NCBI GenBank assembly: GCA_003153395.1
Contig: PLYP01000009.1
Location: forward strand, 1 to 64,000
DNA: 64,000 bases
Direction: 5' to 3'
Origin: Candidatus Saccharimonadota bacterium
GTDB lineage: Bacteria; Patescibacteriota; Saccharimonadia; Saccharimonadales; UBA4665
A program made the position numbers and the translations under genes. The first letter of the stretch is position 1, and every line of letters starts with the position of its first letter. Of this stretch, positions 15,591 to 25,584 are shown in pieces. The notes beneath the pieces are model-generated. The model was given only the letters and a program-made list of their open reading frames with translations. It was not told the DNA's origin and ran no database searches.

Positions 15591-16841
15591 TCACTTATTC
15601 AAATAAGCTTCGGCTGCTAGAAGCTGACTGTCATTACCAGAAGATATGTCAGTAGGCGATAACTTCACCGTCTTATCAGGATTTATGCCTTTATGATTTA
15701 TATTCTGTCCATTGGGTCTAAACCAACTCGCGATAGTTACTTTAAGTTCATCAGCCGGACAAGTACCATCAGTATTAGTTTGTCCAGTAATGCATATAAT
15801 GTCCTGTACTACCCCTTTACCGTAACTCTTCTCGCCTATAACGTAAGCCGCGTTATTATCGTGTAAGGCACCTGTTGTTATTTCGCTAGCACTTGCACTA
15901 CCAGCATTAATTAAAATAACTGTAGGTATGCCATGCAATTCATCGCCACCTAATGCATACTGGCTATCTATTACCTGCGTCCCACGCTTCTCATCTAATA
16001 CTTTTTGGCCACTTGGCAACCATAGACTGGATAAATGAACTGCAGCGTCTAATAGACCGCCGGGGTTATCTCTTAGATCAAGTATGATTCCCTTAACATG
16101 AGCACTTGCAAATTGATCAGCTGTTTTCTTGGATAAACTATTAGTGTCGTCAGCAAATGTACTTATTTGCATGTAGCCAATATTGCCGGTAAGTATTTTT
16201 GAAGTTACGCTGGGTAAATTTATATCGTTTCTAGTAATTGTGAAACTCAGCGCACTTGTTCCATTCCTTACAATCTGCAACGTTACTTTGCTACCTTTAG
16301 CGCCTCTTATTTTATTAACAGCGTCGTCAATACTTAAACCTGAAGTACTGGTTCCATTAATGCTTGTGATGATGTCTTTGGCTTTTACCCCTGCTTTATC
16401 CGCCGGAAGGCCAGATATTGGAGCAATCACTTCTAGATTACCGTCGTTGTCTTTACCTAGCTGTGCTCCTATACCGCTAAATGAATTATTAAGCTGGCTA
16501 TTAAAGGCTTTAGCCTCTTGGGCACTGAAATACACCGTGTACGGATCTTTAGGGGCATCAGCCAGACCGTGCTTCAAACCATCCAGTAGCTGACTTTGAT
16601 TTAAAGTTCCGTCGTAATTATTTTTTAAGGCCTGATAAACAGCGTCTATAGAACTGTAATCTAACTTATTAGGAAGGCTGGCTGCAACTGGTTTAATGTG
16701 GTTGGAGTGAAGGCTTAATCTACCAACACCAACCCCAATACCAAATATTATTACTATAAATAATAGGCTTCTGAAGAATACTAACCATCGTTTGCGTTGA
16801 GATTTACTACCCCTACCCACATACCTTTGTTTTAATCTCAT
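15591..16841 (-). CDS. S41-family C-terminal processing protease (CtpA-like)
   Basis: Periplasmic/extracytoplasmic serine protease that trims exported proteins. N-terminal membrane anchor (about 20-45), PDZ domain (about 118-200, SGIGAQLGKDNDGNLEVIAPISGLPADKAGVKAKD), and protease core. The catalytic Ser is in NAGSASASEI and the catalytic Lys in EKSYGKGVVQ. 416 residues, usual size. The perfect TGcTATAAT lies 8 nt before the ATG with no Shine-Dalgarno site. It lies directly downstream of the CHAP hydrolase and ftsEX block, so an envelope-maturation role fits. Confidence 0.92.
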   Translation of the reverse strand: MRLKQRYVGRGSKSQRKRWLVFFRSLLFIVIIFGIGVGVGRLSLHSNHIKPVAASLPNKLDYSSIDAVYQALKNNYDGTLNQSQLLDGLKHGLADAPKDPYTVYFSAQEAKAFNSQLNNSFSGIGAQLGKDNDGNLEVIAPISGLPADKAGVKAKDIITSINGTSTSGLSIDDAVNKIRGAKGSKVTLQIVRNGTSALSFTITRNDINLPSVTSKILTGNIGYMQISTFADDTNSLSKKTADQFASAHVKGIILDLRDNPGGLLDAAVHLSSLWLPSGQKVLDEKRGTQVIDSQYALGGDELHGIPTVILINAGSASASEITTGALHDNNAAYVIGEKSYGKGVVQDIICITGQTNTDGTCPADELKVTIASWFRPNGQNINHKGINPDKTVKLSPTDISSGNDSQLLAAEAYLNK

Positions 16842-16849
16842 TGTTAGTA

Positions 16850-16858
16850 ATTATAGCA
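16850..16858 (-). promoter_or_regulatory. Extended -10 promoter, leaderless start of the S41 protease gene
   Basis: TGcTATAAT with 8 nt to ATG 16841. No Shine-Dalgarno site. Confidence 0.7.
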
Positions 16859-16868
16859 AACAATATGT

Positions 16869-17987
16869 TCAAAAGTGGAGGAATAGTAGTCCGGAAGGAT
16901 CAAGATTACTACGAGTTGAGTAGCGACCATCAAGAGAGGCGTTGTATTGACTTATATTGATTGTGCCATCGCCATTTACGCTCTCTACATACATAGCATG
17001 ACCGAATGCACCACGCATGCTTATTGCGACAGAACCTGGCGTAGGATTACTATCAATGGGTATTCCGGCTGCCCTTGCATCTCCTGGCCATTGGTTTGCG
17101 TTACCACTGCCGCCCCAATAAGGCATGTTGCGACCAGATTCAGCTACTCTAAAAGCGGTATAGCTAACGCATTCTCGGTTATACATACCCCAACTATCAA
17201 TAACTGAATCCTGTGCTATTTCACACCATTTAGCAGGGTAACCGCCGCCGCAGGCAGGACCACTACCTGGCGCTCCGCCTCCAGTGAATCTAGCGTTTGC
17301 AGCTATCTGTGCCTGTCGCAATTTAGCAATTTGGCTACTGTTAGCACTAATTTGTTGATTATAGGCATCCTGTTGGCCTTGATTAAACGACAATAAATTA
17401 TTCTGTTGTGATTGGGCGCTGCTAAGCTGCGCGTTTTGAGTTTTTTCTGATTCCAACAGTACTGTAATTTTTTGCTTTTCGCTTTGTAACAGAACCTGTA
17501 GGGCGCCTATCTCTTTAATCTTACCGTCTAATTGGTTTTGAACCGTAGTCCTATACTCTTCTTTGTCTACATAGTCGCTTAAGTTTTTGCTTGTAGCTAA
17601 TTCTTCTATAGTTGTTGTTTGCCCATCAATGTATAAGACTTTAATAGTGGCGCTAAGCTCCTGTTTTTTAAGGTCTATTTGTTGCTGGTTATCTACAATT
17701 TGCTGTTGAAGTTGTGCTTGTTGGGTTTGATTATCTGCTATTTGCGCCTGAACTGTATCAATTTGGGTTTGCAGCTGCCCAATAGCCGCTTGATAGCTAC
17801 CAGCCTGACTTTCTAAACCATTCACAATACCCTGCGTCGATGAGTTCTGGGCATTTAACGCGTTAATTTGTACATCAAATTGATCGGCGTGAACAATAAC
17901 AACGCCTCCAATTAATCCGCATGAAGCAAGTGTCACTAATATGACACGAAGCTTATAATATATTATGGTCTGTTTTATTTTTGGCAT
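16869..17987 (-). CDS. Secreted CHAP-domain peptidoglycan hydrolase with coiled coil (PcsB-like)
   Basis: About 372 residues: signal anchor/peptide (about 10-35, VILVTLASCGLIGGVVIVHA), long Gln/Ala-rich coiled coil (about 40-230), short Gly/Pro linker, C-terminal CHAP amidase domain. The catalytic Cys is in RECVSYTAFR and the His in GAFGHAMYVE. The architecture matches PcsB/CwlO-type hydrolases activated by FtsEX, and ftsX-ftsE lie immediately upstream. I choose ATG 17987 because the signal peptide starts there; TTG 18035 gives a longer form. TGaTATACT 28 nt upstream of the ATG is a candidate promoter with an A-rich leader. Confidence 0.85.
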   Translation of the reverse strand: MPKIKQTIIYYKLRVILVTLASCGLIGGVVIVHADQFDVQINALNAQNSSTQGIVNGLESQAGSYQAAIGQLQTQIDTVQAQIADNQTQQAQLQQQIVDNQQQIDLKKQELSATIKVLYIDGQTTTIEELATSKNLSDYVDKEEYRTTVQNQLDGKIKEIGALQVLLQSEKQKITVLLESEKTQNAQLSSAQSQQNNLLSFNQGQQDAYNQQISANSSQIAKLRQAQIAANARFTGGGAPGSGPACGGGYPAKWCEIAQDSVIDSWGMYNRECVSYTAFRVAESGRNMPYWGGSGNANQWPGDARAAGIPIDSNPTPGSVAISMRGAFGHAMYVESVNGDGTINISQYNASLDGRYSTRSNLDPSGLLFLHF

Positions 17988-18153
17988 ATTTTTGTTTTTG
18001 GTTATGCTATTTATGAGTATATCACGGTTAATCAAGTCTTACCACCCTCTGTTAAATGTTAACTATAAGATAAGATCTAGATAACAAAATTACTTAGCCC
18101 GCGATGCTTAAAGGCTTATTTACGCCTAATCTTATTATCTTGCTCTATTTTAC

Positions 18154-19095
18154 TTACTTTGTCTTGAATTTTAGGTAGCGGCGTGTAGCAATTGTGGAAG
18201 AAACCGCTCCTAGTACTATACCAAGCACAAGTTGTATGGTCAAAAGCTGCCAGAAATGAGCATCAAAATATTGGTTTGCATAATTAATGTCAAGAAGTCC
18301 TAGGCTACTTGCCTGAAGCGCATTACTGGATGCCAAGAAGGCTGAATTAATAATAAGTACTGAAAAAACAGCCGAGAGTAGTCCGTAGATGACGCTTTCA
18401 ACTATAAAAGGTCCACGGATATAAGTAGTGCTAGCTCCTAGTAATCTCATAATGTTTATCTCTTCGCGACGATTAAAAATTGCCATTTGGATAGTATTGA
18501 ATATAATCAATGCACATATAAATGTGAATACTACCACAGTTATTACGCCAATTTGTCTTAAAACATCTGTCGCATGCGTAATCTTATCAATTGCCGCTTT
18601 CCGGTCACCACTATAGCTCGGTTGGTCAGATTGCAGCGAGGCTACGTCAGGATTACCTAAGAAATTTTTTATGTCCTGAATTTTATTCAAATCAATAGGC
18701 TTGATAAGTATAGTAGCTGGCAGAGGATTACTTGTTTCGTTTATAGCTGCAAGCAGTTGCTGATTCCCTTTGTTTTGCAAAACGTATTGCCTAAGTGCTG
18801 CTGCTTTATCGAAATAAGATACAGCCTTAACGTTTGGTAATTTTTTGATTCGTGTAATTAGTTGCTGAGTTTGTGCAGTAGTATCTGTATCTTTTAAAAA
18901 CACAGAGATGTCTATTTTATTAGTAATCGATGCAATTGTATTAATAAAAGTAGCGTTTGTAATTATAGAAAACAATACTATTGTCAGAGTTACGACCATC
19001 ACCGCCATAGCAGCGACAGCCAATGTAACATTCCTTATAAAATTAACAATTCCGGCATGTATTATTCGCCAGAAAGTTATTAGCCTTCTTTTCAT
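18154..19095 (-). CDS. ftsX: Cell division protein FtsX
   Basis: Membrane subunit of the FtsEX complex, transmitting ATP hydrolysis to extracellular peptidoglycan hydrolases. 313 residues: N-terminal helix (about 15-45), extracytoplasmic domain (about 50-170), then three C-terminal helices with the cytoplasmic motif FNRREEINIMRLLGAS typical of FtsX. It overlaps ftsE by 4 bp (ATGA). The CHAP hydrolase downstream is the likely effector. Confidence 0.93.
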   Translation of the reverse strand: MKRRLITFWRIIHAGIVNFIRNVTLAVAAMAVMVVTLTIVLFSIITNATFINTIASITNKIDISVFLKDTDTTAQTQQLITRIKKLPNVKAVSYFDKAAALRQYVLQNKGNQQLLAAINETSNPLPATILIKPIDLNKIQDIKNFLGNPDVASLQSDQPSYSGDRKAAIDKITHATDVLRQIGVITVVVFTFICALIIFNTIQMAIFNRREEINIMRLLGASTTYIRGPFIVESVIYGLLSAVFSVLIINSAFLASSNALQASSLGLLDINYANQYFDAHFWQLLTIQLVLGIVLGAVSSTIATRRYLKFKTK

Positions 19096-19778
19096 GACTT
19101 ATATCCGGCATTAGCACGGTCGCTAACTACCTTACCATTCTTGATGGTTACCACCCTTCGCTTAAGCTTGTTAACTATATCTTGATTATGAGTCGTTAAT
19201 AATACCGTGGTTCCATATCTATTAATCTTTTCAAGAACTTTAATTACGTCCCAAGCATGTTTTGGGTCCAAGTTACCAGTCGGTTCATCTGCAATTAGTA
19301 TTCTCGGTTGTCTAACTATTGCTCTGGCAATAGCAACTCTTTGACGCTCTCCACCAGATAACATTCTCGGATAGGAATTTTCCTTGCCCTTCAAATTGAC
19401 TATTTCCAGGACTTTAGGCACAGTATGCTTAATCTCTCTACTGCTCACGCCCACGATTTCTAATGCAAAAGCAACATTTTCAAATACAGTTTTATTAGGT
19501 AAAAGCTTGAAATCTTGAAAAACTACACCGATCTTTCGCCTGAGCAAAGGTATATTTTTATCTTTAAGCTTATCGTAATCTATACCGCCAACAATGATTT
19601 TGCCAGTGCTCGGTCGTTCTTCCCTGGTGAGTAGTCTTAGTAGAGTAGTTTTGCCCGCTCCACTTTGTCCAATAACAATAACGAACTCTTTCGGATCAAC
19701 ATGAAGGCTAATCCGATCTAAAGCAGATCCTCCACCTGATCTTGGATATTTTTTTGTCACCCGGTCGAGCAGTATCAT
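19092..19778 (-). CDS. ftsE: Cell division ATP-binding protein FtsE
   Basis: ABC-type ATPase paired with FtsX. 228 residues with Walker A GQSGAGKTTLLRLL, signature LSGGERQRVAIARAIV, Walker B ILIADEPTGNLD and the switch His in LLTTHNQD. First gene of the ftsEX operon. No Shine-Dalgarno site; TGgTATAAT lies 8 nt upstream. Confidence 0.95.
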   Translation of the reverse strand: MILLDRVTKKYPRSGGGSALDRISLHVDPKEFVIVIGQSGAGKTTLLRLLTREERPSTGKIIVGGIDYDKLKDKNIPLLRRKIGVVFQDFKLLPNKTVFENVAFALEIVGVSSREIKHTVPKVLEIVNLKGKENSYPRMLSGGERQRVAIARAIVRQPRILIADEPTGNLDPKHAWDVIKVLEKINRYGTTVLLTTHNQDIVNKLKRRVVTIKNGKVVSDRANAGYKS

Positions 19779-19786
19779 TGAGCTTT

Positions 19787-19795
19787 ATTATACCA
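19787..19795 (-). promoter_or_regulatory. Extended -10 promoter, leaderless start of ftsE
   Basis: TGgTATAAT with 8 nt to ATG 19778. No clear -35 and no Shine-Dalgarno site. Confidence 0.7.
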
Positions 19796-19921
19796 TAAGA
19801 ACAAAGGTCAGACTTTACTCTAACAGCGATAATTATATTGCTCTTTTGCTATTACTTTGTTCTTCCAAGTAGCTTTAATATATGTATATAAAGCATAGTG
19901 TTTTAACTGTTGCCGGCAACT

Positions 19922-21004
19922 CTAGCTGATAGAGCTATCCAAATATGAATTTATAAATTGATCTATATCCCCATCTAAAACTACGTCTGGATCGCTTCTT
20001 TCTACTTTGGTTCGAAGGTCTTTAACTTGTTTGTAAGGATGTAGTACATAATTTCGAATTTGATTGCCCCATTCAGCTGATTGATTCTCGCCTTTTATCT
20101 CGGATAATTTATCTTTATGCTGTTCTAATTTTATCTGCGTTAACTTGGATTTTAGAATGGTTAGTGCGGTCTCCTTATTTTGGAGCTGTGATCTCTCATT
20201 TTGAATAGCCACACTTACACCTGATGGAATATGTGTTATCCTTACTGCCGAGTCTGTAGTATTAACGCTTTGGCCACCGTGACCACCGCTTCTATATACA
20301 TCTATTTTCAAATCTTTCTCATCAATTATTAAGTCATCCTGCTTGTCAATTTTTGGCATTACTTCAACTTTTGCAAAGCTAGTTTGTCTTAAATTATCGG
20401 AGTTATAAGGACTTAATCTTACCAATCTATGCACACCGTGTTCACCCCTTAATTTACCGTAGGCGTATGGTCCTTCGATATCGACAGTTACACTTTTGAT
20501 CCCGGCTTCATCCCCTGGGGATTCTTCAACAAGACTAAGGTTGTAATTATGCTTCTCGCACCACCTCGTATACATTCTGAGCAACATTTGTGTCCAGTCT
20601 TGTGCATCTGTGCCACCTGCTCCAGCATATAAGCTAAGTATAGCGTTGTGATCATCATAGGGGCCGCTAAACTTTAAATCATCTTTGAGTCTCAAATAAG
20701 CTTTCTCTGTTTTAGATAGCTGCTCCTTGATTTCCGAACTTAACGCGTTGTCATTAAGTTTTACTAATTCATTAACTTCATCAATCTCTTGCCTAATTTT
20801 AACCCAAGGATTAATTCTAGATTCAAGATTTGAAATCTCTTTCATGACGTCTTGAGCGTTACGATTATCATTCCAGAAGTCTTCCTTCGAACTATCTTCT
20901 TTTAAAGAAATTAACTTCGTGTTTAACTCATCAATTTTAAGCTGGGAGTAGGCTTTATCAATTTGCTCTTTTAAAGATGTAGCGCTTGCTCCTAAATCGT
21001 CCAT
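19922..21004 (-). CDS. prfB: Peptide chain release factor 2
   Basis: Terminates translation at UGA and UAA. 360 residues with the catalytic GGQ loop ([18 protein letters not shown]). The SPF codon-recognition tripeptide appears as SPY in VRLSPYNSDNLRQTSF. The frame is open from the ATG, so the programmed +1 frameshift and internal UGA of many prfB genes is absent. Its presence agrees with UGA being used as stop. TGaTATACT lies 7 nt before the ATG. Confidence 0.95.
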   Translation of the reverse strand: MDDLGASATSLKEQIDKAYSQLKIDELNTKLISLKEDSSKEDFWNDNRNAQDVMKEISNLESRINPWVKIRQEIDEVNELVKLNDNALSSEIKEQLSKTEKAYLRLKDDLKFSGPYDDHNAILSLYAGAGGTDAQDWTQMLLRMYTRWCEKHNYNLSLVEESPGDEAGIKSVTVDIEGPYAYGKLRGEHGVHRLVRLSPYNSDNLRQTSFAKVEVMPKIDKQDDLIIDEKDLKIDVYRSGGHGGQSVNTTDSAVRITHIPSGVSVAIQNERSQLQNKETALTILKSKLTQIKLEQHKDKLSEIKGENQSAEWGNQIRNYVLHPYKQVKDLRTKVERSDPDVVLDGDIDQFINSYLDSSIS

Positions 21005-21011
21005 AATAGAA

Positions 21012-21020
21012 AGTATATCA
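21012..21020 (-). promoter_or_regulatory. Extended -10 promoter, leaderless start of prfB
   Basis: TGaTATACT with 7 nt to ATG 21004. No Shine-Dalgarno site. Confidence 0.65.
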
Positions 21021-21038
21021 GTTTAAAAAGCGAAACAA

Positions 21039-22349
21039 TTATAGGGGCAAAGATATAGACGGCTGGACCCATAAGGGTGATAGCTGAGCTTGCAACCCAT
21101 ACGTAAATTTTTCACCGCAATTTCCTAGTACGCCAATTCCCCACGTGTTGTCTACGAACATAGATCTTGCTACTTCAATTATTTGCAGTTTAGTTACTGC
21201 TTTTATTCTTTCCGGTACTCTGTAATAGTCTTCAATAACATCATCGAAGAAATAGCGACCGGCGTATCCTGCAGCAGTGCCGCCAACGGTTTGCGCACTG
21301 CGCTGAAAACGTCCAAGCGCATACTGCTTGGTAGAATCAATATCAGTTTGCGGTATTTCTCCGGCCAACACCTTATGTAATTCATTTACAACTATATTAA
21401 GTAGGGGGCCGGCGTTCTTATCGGAAACTTGCGCACCAAACCACCAGTTGCTAGCGTCGCGCGTGTGGCTAAGCCCAGAGTTCATACCATAAACCAGTCC
21501 TTTTTCACGTGCTGTTCCTAAGATTTTTGAATAAAGTGTTTCGGTTAACATTGTATTTACTAAACTCAGGGCATCCGTTTCAGGATCTTTTAGTCGTCTT
21601 TTAATAAATGTATCGATATAGAAATATAAGTTCTCTACTGTGTCATTAGGTACATAAACTGGCTGATTAAGCTTTTTAGGAATTTCACGAGGCAGTTCGA
21701 AACGCGTGCCCTCGGTTGGTAAATCAATAGAATCTAACAGTTTAATAATGGCTTTTCGTCTTTGAGTGTTTAAGTTACCAGCAATAGTAAAGCGCATATT
21801 AGGAGCAGAATGTGTGCGCTTATAATGCGCTCTAACATCATCGACATTAACATTTAACATTAATTCCAGCCTTTCAGCATCCGTTTTAGCAATAAGGCCT
21901 AAGCTCTGCCTCATTTCCAAGCTTAAACGGCGGAAGTGATTATTGCTTCTAGCGACCATCTCCTCTTGTACGTTCCCAAATTCAGCTTTAAATTCCTCTT
22001 CTAGGAATAAGGGCTTCGTAATGGCAATTAAGAGTAGGCCTAGAACCCTATCCCACTCAAAGTCTGCGCATTCAGCTTCGTAAGTTATGTCGTAAACCCC
22101 GGTAGTAGCGTTTGAATAAGCACCATTTTTCTCAAGCTCTGCTTGAAATTCACGTGCTTTAGGAATTAATTCATTGGCACCTAATAATACGTGCTCCATA
22201 AGATGCGGAACTTCCCACTTCTCTTTATCTACTAAATATTCGCCTGCCCTAAAATTGATATCAAAAGTCATAACAGACGCATTTGGTATATGAATTAAAA
22301 TTCCTTTGGAACCATTATTGAGCTGGACTTCATTGATAGTATGTCGCAT
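21039..22349 (-). CDS. M16-family zinc peptidase
   Basis: Inverzincin-type metallopeptidase (pitrilysin/processing peptidase family). The inverted zinc motif HLMEH is at residues 49-53 and the third ligand Glu lies in FGNVQEEM. 436 residues, so one N-terminal active half plus the C-terminal inactive half, as in two-domain bacterial M16B. It starts 26 bp after secA and is probably cotranscribed. The start lacks a Shine-Dalgarno site. Substrate unknown; no signal peptide, so cytoplasmic. Confidence 0.88.
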   Translation of the reverse strand: MRHTINEVQLNNGSKGILIHIPNASVMTFDINFRAGEYLVDKEKWEVPHLMEHVLLGANELIPKAREFQAELEKNGAYSNATTGVYDITYEAECADFEWDRVLGLLLIAITKPLFLEEEFKAEFGNVQEEMVARSNNHFRRLSLEMRQSLGLIAKTDAERLELMLNVNVDDVRAHYKRTHSAPNMRFTIAGNLNTQRRKAIIKLLDSIDLPTEGTRFELPREIPKKLNQPVYVPNDTVENLYFYIDTFIKRRLKDPETDALSLVNTMLTETLYSKILGTAREKGLVYGMNSGLSHTRDASNWWFGAQVSDKNAGPLLNIVVNELHKVLAGEIPQTDIDSTKQYALGRFQRSAQTVGGTAAGYAGRYFFDDVIEDYYRVPERIKAVTKLQIIEVARSMFVDNTWGIGVLGNCGEKFTYGLQAQLSPLWVQPSISLPL

Positions 22350-22375
22350 TAATTATTCAACTTGATCATACTTAT

Positions 22376-24985
22376 TTATTTTTTTCGCCTTTTACCAGCA
22401 GCTTTACGTTTGCGCTCAGATTTTCTGGCCTTCTTAAGGCTGCTAGTCTGCTTTTTCTTATTTTTTTGAGACGTTAACTTATCGTCAAAATCTTTAGCTT
22501 GAAACTCCGCTTCACTAGTTATTATTTGTGAAGCATTACTAACTGAGCCTTGGGCTGCTCTGGTTAGTTCAGTTTCCGTTGCTCTATCTAAATCTTCCTG
22601 CGAGATTGGTTCTGCATGATACAAATGCATTAGTGCATCATGTCTTAGACTATTTTGCATATCTTCAAATAACAACTGTCCGCGTCGCCGATACTCTACT
22701 AATGGATCCTGCTGCCCGACACTCATCCAGTGAATTCCCTCTCGAAGATGGTCCATATTCTCTAAATGTTGCATCCATAAATTATCCAAAACTTGAAGAT
22801 ATATATCGCGCTCTACTTTATGTAATATATCTTCTCCGAAAGATTTCTCTCTGCTCTTATATACATCTAGTGCATCTTTTTTAAGCGTATCCTCGAACTT
22901 GTCTGCATCGGTATCAAATAATTTATCAAAAGTTTTTTCATTTAATGGAAATACCTCTCTAATTAAGTCCTCGAATTGATCCGTCGCAGCTAATGGTGAA
23001 GTTGCTAAGTCGTGAGATTCTTCGTCTATTAAAATCTTTATACGTTTGCTTATATTGCTAGATCGCAGCACTTCTCTTCGCATAGCGTATATTGCTTTCC
23101 TGTGGCGGTTCATAACATCGTCATACTGCACGACATTCTTTCTCTGATCAAAGTGAAAACCTTCCACTTTTTTCTGGGCGCTTTCCAGACTACGACTGAT
23201 TAGCCTGTTTTCTATGGGAGTTTCATCATCTACGCTTAATCGTCCCATAACATTACTAATTCTATCGCCACCAAAAATTCGCATTAAATCGTCCTCAGTA
23301 CTTACGAAGAATTGAGTTACTCCCGGATCTCCCTGTCGCCCGGAACGCCCTCTAAGTTGGTTATCTATTCTCCTGGATTCATGCCTCTCTGAACCTAGTA
23401 CAAATAGTCCACCCAAATCTTTTACTCCATCACCAAGAACAATATCGGTACCTCTACCAGCGATATTAGTGGCCAGTGTTACAGCGCCCTTATTTCCAGC
23501 TTTTGACACTATCGATGCTTCTCGTTCATTATTTTTTGCATTAAGTACCTGGTGCGGTATACCCGCCTTATTTAGCATATTTCCAAGAGCTTCGTTTTTT
23601 TCAATCGATACTGTTCCAAGAAGCACTGGCTGGCCTTTCGTATGGAGCGTTTGGACTTCTCTAACTATTGCCTTGAACTTCGCTTTCTCGGTTCTATAAA
23701 TCCTGTCGCTACGGTCTATTCTGGCTAATACCCGATTTGAGGGCACCTCTACAACATCCAGCTTATAAATCTGGTGAAATTCTTCGGCTTCAGTTAGCGC
23801 GGTTCCGGTCATACCCGCTAATTTGTCATACAGTCGGAAATAATTCTGGAATGATATTGTTGCTAGAGTCATACTTTCTTGCTGAACTTCCACTCCTTCT
23901 TTCGCTTCTATAGCCTGATGCAGTCCTTCGTTATATCTACGACCGGCAAGTAATCGCCCTGTAAACTCGTCGACTATGACTACTTCGCCTTCGCGTGTTA
24001 CAACGTAATCCTTATCTCTGTTAAATAAGGCATGGGCTCTCAGGGCTTGCTGTAAGTGATAGATGGTTCTAATATTTTCGCTGCCATATAAATTGTCTAT
24101 GCCTAATACTTTTTCTATTTTTTCCACGCCGGGGTCAGTTAAAATTACAGTCTTTCTTTTTTCATCAGTTTCAAAATGTTTCTCTTTAGTAAGCTGTCTC
24201 ACTATTTTTGCAAACTGCGAATATGCAGTTCCACTAGTTACACTTGGTGCGCTTATTATTAGTGGAGTTCTTGCTTCGTCAATTAGTATTGAATCAACTT
24301 CGTCCACGATTGCATAATTTAATTCTCTCTGCCGAAGCTGATCTTCTTCACGAACCATATTATCCCTTAAATAATCGAAGCCATATTCATTATTTGTTCC
24401 GTAAGTTATATCTGCCGCATACGCTTCTTGTCTTGTTGCAGGTTTCAGGTGTCTAAATCTTTCATCCTCATGATCAGTATTAGTGAAATCCGGGTCATAA
24501 ATAAAACTTAAATCGGCTACGATAACACCGGTAGATAGACCGAGAAAATTGTATACCTGACCCATCCAGCCTGCATCACGCTGAGCAAGATAATCATTTA
24601 CTGTAACTACATGGACGCCTTTTTCAGTTAGTGCATTTAAATATACGGCTAGAGTTGCTACCAGGGTTTTTCCTTCACCGGTCTTCATCTCCGCAACGCT
24701 ACCCTCATGAAGCACCATACCGCCAATTAGCTGAACATCAAAATGTCTTTGACCCAAAGAGCGAGTAGCTCCTTCTCTTGTTACTGCAAATGCGTCTGGG
24801 AGAATATCGTTAAGCGATTCTTTCTTTAGCCTTTCTTTTAAGACTGAAGTTTGTTCCTTTAATTGCTTGTCAGACATTTTTTTATATTTGTCCGACAGAT
24901 CATTTATCGATTTTATGCGCTTAGCCAACCGTTTTACGGTTTTTGCCTGTGGGTCTCCCAAAATCTTTTTAAAAACAATATTCAT
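22376..24985 (-). CDS. secA: Preprotein translocase ATPase SecA
   Basis: Motor ATPase of Sec export. 869 residues with Walker A MKTGEGKTLVATLA, DEVDSILIDEARTPLIISAP (DEAD-box Walker B and preprotein-binding start), ATNIAGRGTDIVLG, and RGRSGRQGDPG. The C-terminal zinc-binding motif that binds SecB is missing; instead the tail is very basic (KKARKSERKRKAAGKRRKK). Consistent with a CPR cell without SecB and with membrane binding by charge. Upstream of ATG only a weak GGGG at 4-nt spacing. Confidence 0.96.
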   Translation of the reverse strand: MNIVFKKILGDPQAKTVKRLAKRIKSINDLSDKYKKMSDKQLKEQTSVLKERLKKESLNDILPDAFAVTREGATRSLGQRHFDVQLIGGMVLHEGSVAEMKTGEGKTLVATLAVYLNALTEKGVHVVTVNDYLAQRDAGWMGQVYNFLGLSTGVIVADLSFIYDPDFTNTDHEDERFRHLKPATRQEAYAADITYGTNNEYGFDYLRDNMVREEDQLRQRELNYAIVDEVDSILIDEARTPLIISAPSVTSGTAYSQFAKIVRQLTKEKHFETDEKRKTVILTDPGVEKIEKVLGIDNLYGSENIRTIYHLQQALRAHALFNRDKDYVVTREGEVVIVDEFTGRLLAGRRYNEGLHQAIEAKEGVEVQQESMTLATISFQNYFRLYDKLAGMTGTALTEAEEFHQIYKLDVVEVPSNRVLARIDRSDRIYRTEKAKFKAIVREVQTLHTKGQPVLLGTVSIEKNEALGNMLNKAGIPHQVLNAKNNEREASIVSKAGNKGAVTLATNIAGRGTDIVLGDGVKDLGGLFVLGSERHESRRIDNQLRGRSGRQGDPGVTQFFVSTEDDLMRIFGGDRISNVMGRLSVDDETPIENRLISRSLESAQKKVEGFHFDQRKNVVQYDDVMNRHRKAIYAMRREVLRSSNISKRIKILIDEESHDLATSPLAATDQFEDLIREVFPLNEKTFDKLFDTDADKFEDTLKKDALDVYKSREKSFGEDILHKVERDIYLQVLDNLWMQHLENMDHLREGIHWMSVGQQDPLVEYRRRGQLLFEDMQNSLRHDALMHLYHAEPISQEDLDRATETELTRAAQGSVSNASQIITSEAEFQAKDFDDKLTSQKNKKKQTSSLKKARKSERKRKAAGKRRKK

Positions 24986-25112
24986 CAGTCCCCGATATCC
25001 TTATCTCTCTTAAGCAGATTACTGTAGCTCTTATCTGAAAAAACGAGCGTGTTATGACATATAATTATAGCGTTTTATTCGTACAAATGCGACAGTATTT
25101 TTACCAACAATT

Positions 25113-25475
25113 TTAGGCCGACTTGCGAGAAAATCTGCCCATTAAATGTCTGCGTATTTTTGCGCTGTTGTGTAGTTCTTTATACTTTTTAAGCTGAAGT
25201 TTTAATTTTGCTTCAGTTATATCTATAGCCGCGTACATATTGATAGAAGTTTCATTAATAATTAAGGTCTGTTTGGGTAAAAATAATGTAACTTCACATG
25301 TACAAGAGTTATTATTTTTCGTCTTTCCTTCTTTAATAAAGACCTCTACATGAGCACTATCACGGGCGTGCTTGGGAATATATTTATCGAGATTACCAAT
25401 CTTTTTATTGATGTACTTCCTTAAAACTGGATCTACTGTGGAATGAACACCATTTATCTCAAATTTTTGAAACAC
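25113..25475 (-). CDS. hpf: Ribosome hibernation promoting factor (short HPF/RaiA type)
   Basis: Binds the 30S decoding centre in inactive ribosomes. 120 residues, only the N-terminal S30AE domain, with no C-terminal dimerisation domain. The pattern DPVLRKYINKKIGNLDKYIP, VEVFIKEGKTKNNNSCTCEVTLFLP and AAIDITEAKLKLQLKKYKE is typical. GTG start with AAGGAG at 8-nt spacing. Lies upstream of secA, as hpf does in many Gram-positives. Confidence 0.92.
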   Translation of the reverse strand: MFQKFEINGVHSTVDPVLRKYINKKIGNLDKYIPKHARDSAHVEVFIKEGKTKNNNSCTCEVTLFLPKQTLIINETSINMYAAIDITEAKLKLQLKKYKELHNSAKIRRHLMGRFSRKSA

Positions 25476-25584
25476 TTATGCGACTCCTTAATTTTAAGAT
25501 CAAACTATTTAACTTTATTTTTGCTGCAACTATATTATACTCTTCGACTGTACACTCTGTCTTCGAAGATATCTACAGTTTCAA

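Noticed and set aside
16183-16593. 136-codon plus-strand frame inside the S41 protease gene
   Set aside because: Antisense shadow of a firmly identified gene; no start signal and composition reflects the complementary strand.
20900-21004. Programmed +1 frameshift in prfB
   Set aside because: The frame is open from the ATG with no internal UGA near the usual position.
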